A program made the position numbers and the translations under genes. A stretch of 36,533 nt of DNA from Acidimicrobiaceae bacterium (GTDB taxonomy: Bacteria > Actinomycetota > Acidimicrobiia > Acidimicrobiales > RAAP-2), in assembly GCA_003133405.1 (NCBI GenBank), contig PKXH01000075.1, positions 59,430-95,962 on the forward strand, read 5' to 3'. Below are positions 15,632 through 24,500 of this stretch, piece by piece. Under the pieces are notes generated by a model. The model was given only the letters and a program-made list of their open reading frames with translations, had not been told where the DNA came from and did no database searches. The first letter of the stretch is position 1. The number at the start of each line of letters is the position of its first letter.

Positions 15632-17260
15632 ATGACGACCTTCGAGCGCGCCCAAGAGTTGCGCGCGATTTCAACGACGCGGTACGACGTCGTGGTCATC
15701 GGCGCCGGAATGACCGGCGCGGGCGTCGCCCTTGACGCCGCTTCGCGAGGACTTCGAGTCGCGCTGATCGACCGTGGTGACCTCGCCTCGGGCACGAGTT
15801 CCAAATCCTCAAAGATGGTCCACGGCGGACTTCGCTACCTTCAACAAAGGGAGTTCCGTCTCGTTTACGAAAACCTTCGTGAACGCCAACGGCTGTTACG
15901 AAACGCCCCCTATCTCGTGCAGCCGCTGCCCTTTCTCATACCGCTCTTTGGCTCGAACGGCGTGGCGTCCAGAGCTGTCGTCAAGGGCTACGCGACGGCG
16001 CTGCGCATATACGACCTGAGCGGAGGTTGGCGAATTGGCCACCGGTTCCAACGAATCACTCGCGAGCAAACCCTCGTGCACTTGCCCACGCTTCGCACTG
16101 AGAGGCTGGTCGCCGGTTTTCTCTACTACGACGCTCGCGGTGACGACGCTCGTGTCGCGTTAGCCCTGGCGAAGACGGCGGCAGTGACGTTTGAAGCCAA
16201 CGTCGCGAACTACGTACGTGCTCTGGATGTCGTGAAGGGATCGACCGGTCTGGTCGAGGGCGTCGTGTGTCGCGATGAGCTAGCCAACGAAGACTTCACC
16301 ATCGCGACCAAGTCGGTCGTCAACGCGACGGGCGTGTGGGCTGACGATATTTTCACCATGGCCGAACATGTGACCTCACATCGCATCACTCCAGCCAAGG
16401 GCGTGCACATCAGCGTCGCGCGCGACCGCTTGCCCGCCGACGTGGCGGCGGTAATGAACGTGCCTCACGACCGCCGCAGCATTTTCATCGTCCCCTTTGA
16501 CGACGCGCCCTACACCTACGTCGGCACCACTGACACCGCCTACCAAGGTGCCCTGGACGATCCGAAATGCACTCCGGACGACGTCGCGTATCTCCTAGAC
16601 GCCGTCAACGCGTCGACCTCTTCCGGTCTTGGTACCGCGGACATCACGGGCGTGTGGGCCGGACTTCGTCCACTCTTGGCGCCCACCAAAGGCAAAGCAA
16701 TCAACGAACGCACCGCCGACCTTTCGCGTCGTCACCGCGTCAGCGACACCGGCGACGGCGTCGTGCACGTCACGGGAGGTAAGTGGACCACCTATCGACA
16801 GATGGCCGAAGACGCGGTCGACGCGCTGAGGCCGTACCTGACCAACGTGGCCAAGGTCCGCACGAAGAACCTGCCACTTTATGGCGTGAGCGTGTGGCGC
16901 CCCACGAATCCGCTTGAGGTTCACCTCTATCACCGCTTTGGCGCGGACGCCCCGGCTCTGGTTGAGAGCGTCCGCAACGATCCGCGACTCGGCGAGACAC
17001 CGATCGCCGATCAGCCCTACGTCGGTGCGGAGTTCATCTTCAGCGCGCGTGAAGAGATGGTCACGTCCTTGACCGACCTGCTCACCCGACGCACCCGCGC
17101 GCATCTCCATGACGCACGCGCCACGCTGGCGAGCGCGGCGAGCATCGCGCGCCTCGTGGCCCCGATACTGAACTGGGACGAAGACCAAATCCTGCACCAG
17201 GTCGACCAGTACCGCGCCTTGGTCGAAGACGAATTCGCCGCGGCGGGACTCACCCTCTAA
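15632..17260 (+). CDS. glpD: Glycerol-3-phosphate dehydrogenase GlpD
   Basis: A 542-residue FAD-dependent aerobic glycerol-3-phosphate dehydrogenase that oxidises sn-glycerol 3-phosphate to DHAP and passes electrons to quinone at the membrane. The FAD Rossmann motif is YDVVVIGAGMTGAGVALDAA, followed by the family motif LIDRGDLASGTSSKSSKM and VHGGLRYLQQREFRLVYE. NATGVWADDI, GLRPLLAPT and VVHVTGGKWTTYRQMAEDAV are conserved, and a C-terminal helical domain is present. ATG 15632 has no obvious ribosome site. The next gene begins 9 bases after the stop, so it leads a glpD-AGPS-like-glycerol kinase operon. Confidence 0.95.
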   Translation: MTTFERAQELRAISTTRYDVVVIGAGMTGAGVALDAASRGLRVALIDRGDLASGTSSKSSKMVHGGLRYLQQREFRLVYENLRERQRLLRNAPYLVQPLPFLIPLFGSNGVASRAVVKGYATALRIYDLSGGWRIGHRFQRITREQTLVHLPTLRTERLVAGFLYYDARGDDARVALALAKTAAVTFEANVANYVRALDVVKGSTGLVEGVVCRDELANEDFTIATKSVVNATGVWADDIFTMAEHVTSHRITPAKGVHISVARDRLPADVAAVMNVPHDRRSIFIVPFDDAPYTYVGTTDTAYQGALDDPKCTPDDVAYLLDAVNASTSSGLGTADITGVWAGLRPLLAPTKGKAINERTADLSRRHRVSDTGDGVVHVTGGKWTTYRQMAEDAVDALRPYLTNVAKVRTKNLPLYGVSVWRPTNPLEVHLYHRFGADAPALVESVRNDPRLGETPIADQPYVGAEFIFSAREEMVTSLTDLLTRRTRAHLHDARATLASAASIARLVAPILNWDEDQILHQVDQYRALVEDEFAAAGLTL

Positions 17261-17269
17261 GGGAATCTG

Positions 17270-18787
17270 TTGACCGAACCCACCATGCCCAACCTCTACC
17301 CCTCACGGGACTTGGACGGACCTCCCCCCTCGCCTAGCGCGCTACTTGACGAACTATCGAGCGCGGGCGTCGCCTTCGATGTAGGGACCAACGAGCGCGC
17401 CGAGCACGCTCGCGATTGGTGGCCACTGTCGATTCCCGAGGTCGCACGCGGTCACGTCACGAACTGGCCGGGCGTGGTGGTGCGTCCCCGCTCCACCCTT
17501 GAGGTCAGCTCAATCTTGCGCATCGCCGAGTCGCACCGAGTCGCGGTCACCGCTCAAGGCGGGCGCTCGGGCGTGGGCGGCGGCGCGGTACCCGAAACGG
17601 GCGCCATTGCCTTGGATCTCACCGGTCTCAACGAGATCATCGCCCTTGACGCTCGTTCGTGCACGGTGCGCGTACAAGCCGGCATCTTCGGTCCCGACCT
17701 CGAACAGTTCGTTCAAAAATCGGGGTTCACCGTCGGCCACTTTCCCCAGTCCTTCGACCTCGCCACGGTCGGGGGGTGGATCGCGTGTCGCGGCGCCGGC
17801 CAATTCTCGAATCGCTACGGCAAGATCGAAGACATCGTGGCGGGACTCGAGGTCGTGCTGGCAGACGGCAGAGTCGTCCGGACGGGTGCCCTCGCAGGTG
17901 CGGGACCGCGCTCAGCCATGGGGCCCGATCTGACGCAGCTGTTCGTCGGTAGCGAGGGCACGCTCGGCGTGATAACGGCGGCTGCTCTGAGGGCCCATCC
18001 TGTCGCAGGACACCAGGTGAGGGCGGCATTTGGCTTCGCGAGCTTCGAGAAAGGGCTCGAGGCGTTGCGCGCGACGCTCCGGCTCGGGGCAACACCAGCA
18101 GTCGTCAGGCTCTATGACAAACGGGAGTCGGGCCGCAGCTTCGAAATCGGCGACGCCAACGTCCTGATCGTTCTCGACGAAGGGCACGCACCGGTGATCG
18201 ACGCAGCCATGAGCGTGTTGTCGGCCGCATGCATCGACAACGGCGCGTCACCTCTCCCCGATTCCCTCGTCGAGACCTGGCTCGGGCACAGAAACGACGT
18301 CTCGGCTCTTGCCTCGGTCACGCGGGCCGGGATCGTCGTCGACACGATCGAAGTGGCCGCCCCGTGGTCTGAGCTCGCGGCGCTCTACCGCGACGCGCTC
18401 GATGGCCTGAACGGCATCGACGGTTGTCTCGCCGCCTCTGCCCACGAGTCGCACGCCTATCTCGACGGCGCTTGCCTCTACTTCACTTTCGCAGGGCGCG
18501 GACCGGACCCGAGCGACGACAAGTGGGCCGAGGACTACTACCGCCGCTCGTGGGAGGAAGTCATGGGCGCGACGAGACGCCACCGCGGTTCCATCTCCCA
18601 CCATCATGGGATCGGCCTCGTGCGCGGGCCTTACCTCGCGGATGCCCTCGGCGAGGGCTTCTCCGTACTCGAGTCGCTGAAGGCGGCGCTCGACCCGGTC
18701 GGAATCCTCAATCCCGGCAAGCTCGGGCTCTCCTCCCCCTTCGGAGACGCGTCGACTTTCATGACGTCGTCCCACTCCTGTCCATGA
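17270..18787 (+). CDS. Alkylglycerone-phosphate-synthase-like FAD enzyme
   Basis: A 505-residue PCMH-type FAD enzyme. The FAD domain (VVVRPRSTLEVSSILRIAES, VTAQGGRSGVGGGAV) is followed by signature VGHFPQSFDLATVGGWIACR and GAGQFSNRYGKIEDIVAGLE, as in alkyldihydroxyacetonephosphate synthases. The catalytic triple histidine H444-H446 (SHHHGIG) and a Tyr in ACLYFTF are present, and the C-terminal ALDPVGILNPGKLG fits. It would replace the acyl chain of acyl-DHAP by a fatty alcohol in ether-lipid synthesis; bacterial members are poorly characterised and may differ. TTG 17270 has AAGGGA upstream; ATG 17285 is an alternative. Codon use changes abruptly near 17860, inside the gene. Confidence 0.85.
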   Translation: MTEPTMPNLYPSRDLDGPPPSPSALLDELSSAGVAFDVGTNERAEHARDWWPLSIPEVARGHVTNWPGVVVRPRSTLEVSSILRIAESHRVAVTAQGGRSGVGGGAVPETGAIALDLTGLNEIIALDARSCTVRVQAGIFGPDLEQFVQKSGFTVGHFPQSFDLATVGGWIACRGAGQFSNRYGKIEDIVAGLEVVLADGRVVRTGALAGAGPRSAMGPDLTQLFVGSEGTLGVITAAALRAHPVAGHQVRAAFGFASFEKGLEALRATLRLGATPAVVRLYDKRESGRSFEIGDANVLIVLDEGHAPVIDAAMSVLSAACIDNGASPLPDSLVETWLGHRNDVSALASVTRAGIVVDTIEVAAPWSELAALYRDALDGLNGIDGCLAASAHESHAYLDGACLYFTFAGRGPDPSDDKWAEDYYRRSWEEVMGATRRHRGSISHHHGIGLVRGPYLADALGEGFSVLESLKAALDPVGILNPGKLGLSSPFGDASTFMTSSHSCP

Positions 18788-20247
18788 CTCCCGCCAAGTC
18801 GGGTGGTCAGGTCCTCGTCGTCGACGTAGGGACAAGCGGCGTGCGGGCGACTGTGGTTGGCGAAGATGCCCGCATCGGCCTCGTCGAGTACGAGGAGGTG
18901 CTGCCGTCCTCACCGGCGCAGGGTTTTGTCGAGTTCGACGCCTCGAAGATGGCGAGCGCCGTGCTCACCGTCGCACGCGCAGCCCTCGACCGGAGCGGGC
19001 CGGTCGAGGGCGTCGGCATCGCCAATCAGAGGGCGTCGACGATCCTGTGGGACAGAATTTCAGGGGAGCCGGTGGGGCCGGGCATCGGCTGGCAGGACCT
19101 CCGCACGGCGGGCATGTGCCTCATGCTCCGCGACGAGGGCATCCGTCTCGCTCCCAACCAGTCCGCCACCAAACTCGTCATGCTCCTCGACCTCGCCGAT
19201 CCTGACCGCTCGCGCGATCTGTGCTTTGGCACTGTCGACACCTGGGTGGCCTGGGTCCTGTCGGGCGGCCAACTCCACGTCACCGATCACACGAACGCAG
19301 GAGTGACCGGCCTCGTCACTCATGACGGTCGGGGCTTCGACACCCAGCGTTGCGAGCAGCTGCGGATCCCGCTGTCGGTTCTGCCGCAGATCGTCGACTC
19401 GACCGGGGTGCTCGGCCCCGCCTCTGCGCTCGAGGGGGCGCCTCCGATCGCAGGTATCGCTGGCGACCAGCAGGCATCGCTCGTCGGGCAGGGCTGCCTC
19501 GAGCCCGGACAGGCGAAGGCGACATTCGGTACGGGAGGCATGCTCGATTGCTGCGTCGGTCCGGATCGACCCTCGTTTGCCGAACGGGGCAGTTCCGGGT
19601 GCTTCCCGATCATCGCGTGGAGCGCCGGCGGCAGTCTCACCTGGGGCCTCGAGGGCGTGATGCTCTCGGCCGGATCCTGTGTCGAGTGGCTTCGCGACGA
19701 TCTTGGCGTCGTCTCCACTGCAGCAGAGACGGACGAAATAGCAGCCTCGGTCGACGACTCTGCCGGCGTCTACTTCGTCCCCGCCTTGCTCGGCCTCGGG
19801 ACGCCGGTGTGGGACTTCGGCGCCCGCGGCACCGTGCTCGGTCTGACCCGTGGTTCCACTCGTGCCCATCTCGTGAGAGCCGTGCTGGAGGGCATCGCCC
19901 ACCGTGGGGCTGATCTTCTCGAGGCGGCCGAGCTCGACGCCGGCCTGAGTGTCGGCGCGCTCGCCATAGACGGAGGAATGAGCCAGAACGCCACGTTCGT
20001 CCAGGCGCTCGCCGATGCAACGGGTCGGCGCATCGACGTGTCGGCTGTGACCGAGGCCACAGCGATGGGCGCCGCTTACCTCGCCGGAGTCGCAACCGGG
20101 ATGTGGCCCGATCTCGCTACCGCATCTGCGCAGGTCAAACCGGCGCGTTCGGTCGAGCCACGCCGCCACCCCAACCGGGAGCGTTGGCTCGACGCACGCG
20201 CCAGATCCGAACGGACCGTACCCGAGCTCTCCTCGCTCGACTTCTGA
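18784..20247 (+). CDS. FGGY-family carbohydrate kinase, probably glycerol kinase
   Basis: A 487-residue FGGY kinase. The N-terminal phosphate loop VLVVDVGTSGVRATVVGEDA, substrate region GIGWQDLRTA, LCFGTVDTWVAWVLSGGQ, the GIAGDQQASLVGQGCL segment and ATFGTGGMLDC resemble glycerol kinases (GN-TW-W-LTGG; GDQQ-AL-GQ). LAIDGGMSQNATFVQALADA is the C-terminal ATP-site motif. It would make glycerol 3-phosphate for GlpD. ATG 18784 overlaps the previous stop as ATGA; the open frame upstream to 18424 is a shadow. Xylulose or other polyol cannot be excluded, but context favours glycerol. Confidence 0.85.
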   Translation: MTPAKSGGQVLVVDVGTSGVRATVVGEDARIGLVEYEEVLPSSPAQGFVEFDASKMASAVLTVARAALDRSGPVEGVGIANQRASTILWDRISGEPVGPGIGWQDLRTAGMCLMLRDEGIRLAPNQSATKLVMLLDLADPDRSRDLCFGTVDTWVAWVLSGGQLHVTDHTNAGVTGLVTHDGRGFDTQRCEQLRIPLSVLPQIVDSTGVLGPASALEGAPPIAGIAGDQQASLVGQGCLEPGQAKATFGTGGMLDCCVGPDRPSFAERGSSGCFPIIAWSAGGSLTWGLEGVMLSAGSCVEWLRDDLGVVSTAAETDEIAASVDDSAGVYFVPALLGLGTPVWDFGARGTVLGLTRGSTRAHLVRAVLEGIAHRGADLLEAAELDAGLSVGALAIDGGMSQNATFVQALADATGRRIDVSAVTEATAMGAAYLAGVATGMWPDLATASAQVKPARSVEPRRHPNRERWLDARARSERTVPELSSLDF

Positions 20248-20265
20248 GCCCGGACGCGGCGGGCG

Positions 20266-20309
20266 ATGTTAACCGTCGGACACTTACTATGTTAATCGTC
20301 GGACACTTA
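20266..20309 (+). repeat. Tandem 21-bp direct repeat
   Basis: Two copies of ATGTTAAYCGTCGGACACTTA, differing at one base (C/T), at 20266-20286 and 20289-20309, i.e. a period of 23 bp or about two helical turns. They lie in the 161-bp gap between the glycerol kinase and moxR genes. The AT-rich motif stands out against the GC-rich surroundings. It could be a paired operator or a relic of a transposon end. Confidence 0.7.
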
Positions 20310-20408
20310 GTGGCATCCGGACGCACTCGCGCTCAAGTTCCTCGCTCAGGCGCCGATACGCTCAAGGTCGACACTCTCGCCCGCCGGGCCGATTGGAGCT
20401 CCCGCACA

Positions 20409-21413
20409 ATGACGACTGAGAAGGCGCTGACGACCGAGGACCGGCCGCAGGGCTCTGGCGTCGCCGCACCGCCCGCGCCTGGCCGTGCGACAGCTATCGG
20501 CCAAGCGCTCGTCAGGAATCTCTCTTCCGTCGTCCGCGGCACCGAAGAGGCCTGCCGGCTGGCAGCTACCGCGGTGCTGGCCGGAGGTCACCTGCTGATC
20601 GAGGACGTGCCCGGAGTCGGCAAGACGATGCTCGCGAAGGCCATTGCCGCCTCCCTCGGAACGTCGCTCGCCCGCATCCAGGGACACCCTGACCTGCTGC
20701 CCTCGGACATCACCGGGGTGAGCGTCTACAACGAGACGACGAGGGACTGGGAATTCCGGCCCGGCCCCGTCTTTGCCCACGTCGTGCTCTTCGACGAGCT
20801 GAACCGTACCCCTCCTCGGAGTCAGGCAGCTCTGCTCGAGTCGATGGAGGAGCGGCAGGTGAGCGTGGATGGGCAGTCATGGCCCTTGCCAGAGCCTCAC
20901 CTCGTGCTCGCGACCCAGAACCCGGTGGAGCAAGCAGGCACCTACCCGCTTGTCGAAAGCCAGATGGACCGATTCCTCCTCGCCACGCGCCTCGGCTATC
21001 CCGACGCGAAGACCGAAGCTGCTATCGCCCTCGACCGGGGCGCGCAACAGGACCTCGCTCTGCTGGAGCCGGTGTGCTCGCCGCGAACCCTTGCCGAGGC
21101 CCAGGCCGAGGTTGCCAACCTGCACGTGCATGAGGCCGTCGCCGACTACGCCGTCGCCCTCGTTCGCGCCTCGCGCTCGCTGCCCGAGGTCCGCCTCGGC
21201 GCGAGCCCTCGCGCGACCATCGCGGTGCTCGCGGCCGCCCGGGCCGAAGCTGCGCTGTCAGGGCGCGGTTATGTCACGCCGGGCGACGTGAAGCGCATAG
21301 CCGCAGCCGCACTCGGTCACCGGCTCGTGGTGGACGCACCGCAGGGCTTGATCGACTCTGGGGCGATTGTCGTGCGGGCACTGCTCGAGAGCGTTCCTTC
21401 CCCACGTCCGTGA
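20409..21413 (+). CDS. MoxR-family AAA+ ATPase
   Basis: A 334-residue AAA+ ATPase of the MoxR type, thought to act as a chaperone that assembles or activates partner complexes. Walker A GHLLIEDVPGVGKTMLAKAI, the family segment RIQGHPDLLPSDITGVSVYN, Walker B VVLFDELNRTPPRSQAALLE, sensor 1 LVLATQNPVEQAGTYPL and PLVESQMDRF are intact. ATG 20409 is chosen (GGAG about 10 bases upstream); the open frame to 20103 overlaps the kinase gene. The downstream DUF58 gene overlaps the stop, forming the well-known MoxR-DUF58-transglutaminase operon of actinobacteria. Confidence 0.93.
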   Translation: MTTEKALTTEDRPQGSGVAAPPAPGRATAIGQALVRNLSSVVRGTEEACRLAATAVLAGGHLLIEDVPGVGKTMLAKAIAASLGTSLARIQGHPDLLPSDITGVSVYNETTRDWEFRPGPVFAHVVLFDELNRTPPRSQAALLESMEERQVSVDGQSWPLPEPHLVLATQNPVEQAGTYPLVESQMDRFLLATRLGYPDAKTEAAIALDRGAQQDLALLEPVCSPRTLAEAQAEVANLHVHEAVADYAVALVRASRSLPEVRLGASPRATIAVLAAARAEAALSGRGYVTPGDVKRIAAAALGHRLVVDAPQGLIDSGAIVVRALLESVPSPRP

Positions 21414-22360
21414 ACCGCTCCAGGCGGAGCTCCCGAGCATCTAGGCGATGGGGGCGGGCACGTCCTGACCGTGCCTTCGGGACAGTGAGCGGAGCAATCA
21501 TTCTCCTCGCCGTCTGGGCCGCCGTCGCCCACGCGAGCGGCTCGGGGTGGGTCCAGGCACTGGCGGCGCTCGCCGGTGGCATCATGCTCGTCGGGCTTCT
21601 CTCTCCGCGCTGGGCCGTTCGCAGGGTCACCGTCGAAGTCGTCGGGTCGCCGAGCGACGCGACGAGCGGGCAACCGCTCGAGGTGAGCATCAAGGCAACG
21701 AGATCCTGCCGCTGCTCGCCCATCCGCCCGAAGGGCCCGCCAGTGCTGCTGAGAGCCGGCCAACCAACGAAGCTCACGCTGCAGCCAGAGCAGCGCGGGG
21801 TCCTCGGGGCCATCAATGTCCGCGTCGCGAGTGCCGCCCCGCTCGGCCTTCTCTGGTGGTCGACCCGGCGCCGGTTGGAGCTCCCGCGACTGGTCATGAT
21901 CGCACCGGCGCGAGGCGAGGCTCAAGGATCGTTCCTCTTAAGCGAGATGGGCGAGACCGGGCGCGGGCAGTCCAAGCTGGCTGACAAAGGTGAGCTCCGC
22001 GGCGCTCGTCCGTACCATGTCGGCGACAGCCCGCGGCAGGTTCACTGGCCTTCTACTGCCCATACGGGCTCGCTGATGGTGCGCGAGTCGGAGATCCACC
22101 CGGATCGGCCCGTCCGAGTGGTCGCTGTCCTGCCTGAGGACGCGGATCTCGCCGAGCTCGAGGCTTCTCAGGTGCGGAGCACCGTCGCGGCGCTCCTCGA
22201 ACACCGACGGCAGGTCGTCCTAGAGACGACCGAGGCAGGCGACCAGATAGCCGCGGTCGTGGCTGATGAGCGCTCGGCCGGTCGCCGACTGGCAAAGGCC
22301 GGTCGCAACCCATGGGCCGATCTTGGCCCGCCCGCCCGCGCACCTCGGTGGACTCCGTGA
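21410..22360 (+). CDS. DUF58 membrane-anchored protein
   Basis: A 316-residue protein with an N-terminal hydrophobic hairpin (GAIILLAVWAAVAHA and ALAALAGGIMLVGLL) and a C-terminal DUF58 domain, recognised by KGELRGARPYHVGDSPRQVH followed by WPSTAHTGSLMVRE. Partners of MoxR ATPases carry this domain, whose exact job is unknown. GTG 21410 overlaps the moxR TGA, and its own TGA overlaps the GTG of the next gene, so all three are translationally coupled. Confidence 0.9.
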   Translation: MNRSRRSSRASRRWGRARPDRAFGTVSGAIILLAVWAAVAHASGSGWVQALAALAGGIMLVGLLSPRWAVRRVTVEVVGSPSDATSGQPLEVSIKATRSCRCSPIRPKGPPVLLRAGQPTKLTLQPEQRGVLGAINVRVASAAPLGLLWWSTRRRLELPRLVMIAPARGEAQGSFLLSEMGETGRGQSKLADKGELRGARPYHVGDSPRQVHWPSTAHTGSLMVRESEIHPDRPVRVVAVLPEDADLAELEASQVRSTVAALLEHRRQVVLETTEAGDQIAAVVADERSAGRRLAKAGRNPWADLGPPARAPRWTP

Positions 22361-24492
22361 CAAGCGTCTCGCTCGTCGAGCGGGTGAGGCGCGCGAACGC
22401 CCCTCCCCCGCCAGACGACTCGGTGCTTTTCCGAGTCGTGACGATGATCTCGGTCGGGACAGGGATCATCGCGTGCGAATCTGTCGGTGAGCTCTCCGCC
22501 CCGATCGCGATATGGGCGTTCATGGCAGTAGCGATCGGGATGGTCTTCTCTTACGCGACGCGCACCCGGCCTTGGCAGTGGCTCAAGCTCGTTCTCGCGA
22601 TCTCGGTCATCGCCGTATTCGCCGAATTCGTCGCGGAGATCTTGCGAGCGGCACACACCGGAGAGCTGGCGTCGATCGAAGTCCCGCTCGCCGGTCTGTT
22701 CACTTGGGTCCAGGTGATCCACGCGTTCGACGTTCCTGCACGCCGCGACCTTCTCTTCTCGCTCGCAGCGGCTGCCGCGCTCGTGACCATCGCCGGAGCT
22801 CAGGCGGTCTCGTCGAGTTTCCTGGTCTTCGTGGCTATCTGGCTCCTGTCGACGCTCGTCGGCCTCGCGTGCTCGTGGAGGTCGATGACGGGCGACACGC
22901 GTCCGGTTCCCGTCGGAGTTCTCGCCGCCTCGCTCGCCGCCGTCGTAGCCGTGGCGCTCGCCCTCCTCGTCGTGTTGCCGCAGCCACACGCCAACCAGAG
23001 CATCACGCTGCCGGCGTCGCTTACCTCCTATCTGCCGCTCGCGGGATCGGGGCTCGTGAATGGCACGGGCACACACCCGACCGAGCCGGCGCAACCCGGA
23101 AAGCCTGGCGGCCAGATTGGCGTGGGCGGATACGTCGGCTTCAACGGCCCGCTCGACATCGCGGACCGGGGTTCGCTCGGCAACGAGGTGATCATGCGAG
23201 TCCGCGCCGACCGCCCCGGCTACTTCCTCGGGATGACCTACGACACCTGGAACGGCCAGAGCTGGCTGCAGTCGAAGCACGACCTCGGCGCGACGACGCT
23301 CGCCGGCGGCTCCCCGTTCCAGATACCGGACCAGTCCTTCGGCGGGCAGCAGGTTACGAGCAATATCCAAACGTTCTATATCGAGCAACCCCTGCCGAAC
23401 CTGTTGTTCGCGACGACAGAACCGGCGGAGGTTTACTTCCCGGCGCATTCGCTGATCGTCGGGAACGACGGCTCGATCCGCTCGACGGTCGCGATGACCC
23501 CCGGGACCGTCTACACAGTTATCTCCGGTGACGACGAGGTGAGCCCGGCCGTGCTCGCCACCGACCGGACTTCGCTAACCAGTCAACAGAAGGCTCTTCC
23601 CTCCATACAAGCCGCTCTCGAGCTGCCGTACGGGTACCCGCGAGCGGCCGCCCTTGCGCGGAAGATCGTCAGTACCGGTCATGCGACGACCACTGAAGCA
23701 AAGGTGAGCGCTCTCGAGGCCTGGATCGGTGCAAACACCGAGTACTCGACCTCGATACCGCCGCTTGCCCCCGGCGAGGACGCCGTGAACGCATTCCTGT
23801 TCGGCAATCGGAAGGGCTACTGCGAACAGATCTCGACGGCGCTCGCTGTCATGCTTCGCACACTCGGGATCCCGGCGCGCGAGGCGATCGGCTACGTCCC
23901 AGGACCCTTCGATCCGCTGTCGGACCTCTACGACATCCAGGCAAAGGACGCTCACGCCTGGGTGCAGGTGTATTTCCCGAGCTACGGCTGGCAGAACTTC
24001 GACCCGACGGCGTTGGTCCCTCTCGCTGCGGAGAATCCCGGCTCGGTCATCCTGCACGACGTGTGGTCCCGCGTCGCCGACCTTCCCTGGCTGCCTATCG
24101 GAGCATTGGGCGGGGCGGGCGTGGCGGGTTACGGGTACCTCTCGTGGGAACGCCGTAGGCGGCGCCGGCCGACGACCTGGGCTGGCCAGATGGCGCTCCG
24201 CCTCGAGCGCTTGGGCTCTCGAGCCGGCATCGGCCGCCTCCCTGCCGAGACTCTGGCCGAGTATGCCGCGCGACTCGATCAGGCGTTGCCGGCACTCGGG
24301 CTCGGGCACGCAGCTGCCATCCTCGAGGCGAGCGCCTACTCGCCGGGCGGCGCCCCTCGAGAACGCGGCGTCGCGCCTGCCGGGGTCGCGGCGGACGAGA
24401 TCGCGGCGGTGACGGGAGCCCTCGACCGGCTCGGGCACCGGCTCGGTCACCGGCTCGGTCGATGGCGACCCTCGGCGCGAGCGGCCACCTGA
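22357..24492 (+). CDS. Membrane transglutaminase-like protein (TgpA-type)
   Basis: A 711-residue protein. The N-terminal third holds several membrane helices (IAIWAFMAVAIGMVFSYA, LVLAISVIAVFAEFVAEIL, VAVALALLVVL). A periplasm-facing region leads to the transglutaminase core with the complete triad: Cys489 in RKGYCEQIST, His533 in KDAHAWVQVYF and Asp549 in NFDPTAL. One further helix and a DUF4129-like cytoplasmic tail follow. GTG 22357 overlaps the DUF58 stop. The tail ends in three 12-bp repeats encoding RLGH-type units. The operon probably acts in envelope peptide cross-linking or proteolysis, but the substrate is unknown. Confidence 0.9.
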   Translation: MTSVSLVERVRRANAPPPPDDSVLFRVVTMISVGTGIIACESVGELSAPIAIWAFMAVAIGMVFSYATRTRPWQWLKLVLAISVIAVFAEFVAEILRAAHTGELASIEVPLAGLFTWVQVIHAFDVPARRDLLFSLAAAAALVTIAGAQAVSSSFLVFVAIWLLSTLVGLACSWRSMTGDTRPVPVGVLAASLAAVVAVALALLVVLPQPHANQSITLPASLTSYLPLAGSGLVNGTGTHPTEPAQPGKPGGQIGVGGYVGFNGPLDIADRGSLGNEVIMRVRADRPGYFLGMTYDTWNGQSWLQSKHDLGATTLAGGSPFQIPDQSFGGQQVTSNIQTFYIEQPLPNLLFATTEPAEVYFPAHSLIVGNDGSIRSTVAMTPGTVYTVISGDDEVSPAVLATDRTSLTSQQKALPSIQAALELPYGYPRAAALARKIVSTGHATTTEAKVSALEAWIGANTEYSTSIPPLAPGEDAVNAFLFGNRKGYCEQISTALAVMLRTLGIPAREAIGYVPGPFDPLSDLYDIQAKDAHAWVQVYFPSYGWQNFDPTALVPLAAENPGSVILHDVWSRVADLPWLPIGALGGAGVAGYGYLSWERRRRRRPTTWAGQMALRLERLGSRAGIGRLPAETLAEYAARLDQALPALGLGHAAAILEASAYSPGGAPRERGVAPAGVAADEIAAVTGALDRLGHRLGHRLGRWRPSARAAT
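24424..24459 (+). repeat. Three tandem 12-bp repeats at the end of the transglutaminase gene
   Basis: Three consecutive near-identical units of (C/G)ACCGGCTCGG(G/T) encode Asp/His-Arg-Leu-Gly repeats (DRLGHRLGHRLG), just before the stop. Coding repeat, likely made by slippage. Confidence 0.8.
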
Positions 24493-24500
24493 CGAGTCAC

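Noticed and set aside
18424..18783. N-terminal extension of the glycerol kinase frame
   Set aside because: The extension overlaps the AGPS-like gene and is Arg-rich; the ATGA-coupled ATG at 18784 starts right at the phosphate-binding motif.
19060..20169. 369-codon minus-strand open frame over the glycerol kinase gene
   Set aside because: Shadow of an FGGY kinase; no recognisable domain.
20103..20408. N-terminal extension of the MoxR frame
   Set aside because: It overlaps the kinase gene and the tandem repeat and has no family similarity before the ATG at 20409.
22168..23448. 426-codon minus-strand open frame over the DUF58 and transglutaminase genes
   Set aside because: Arg/Glu/Asp-rich translation without any domain; it mirrors well-supported coding genes on the other strand in high-GC DNA.
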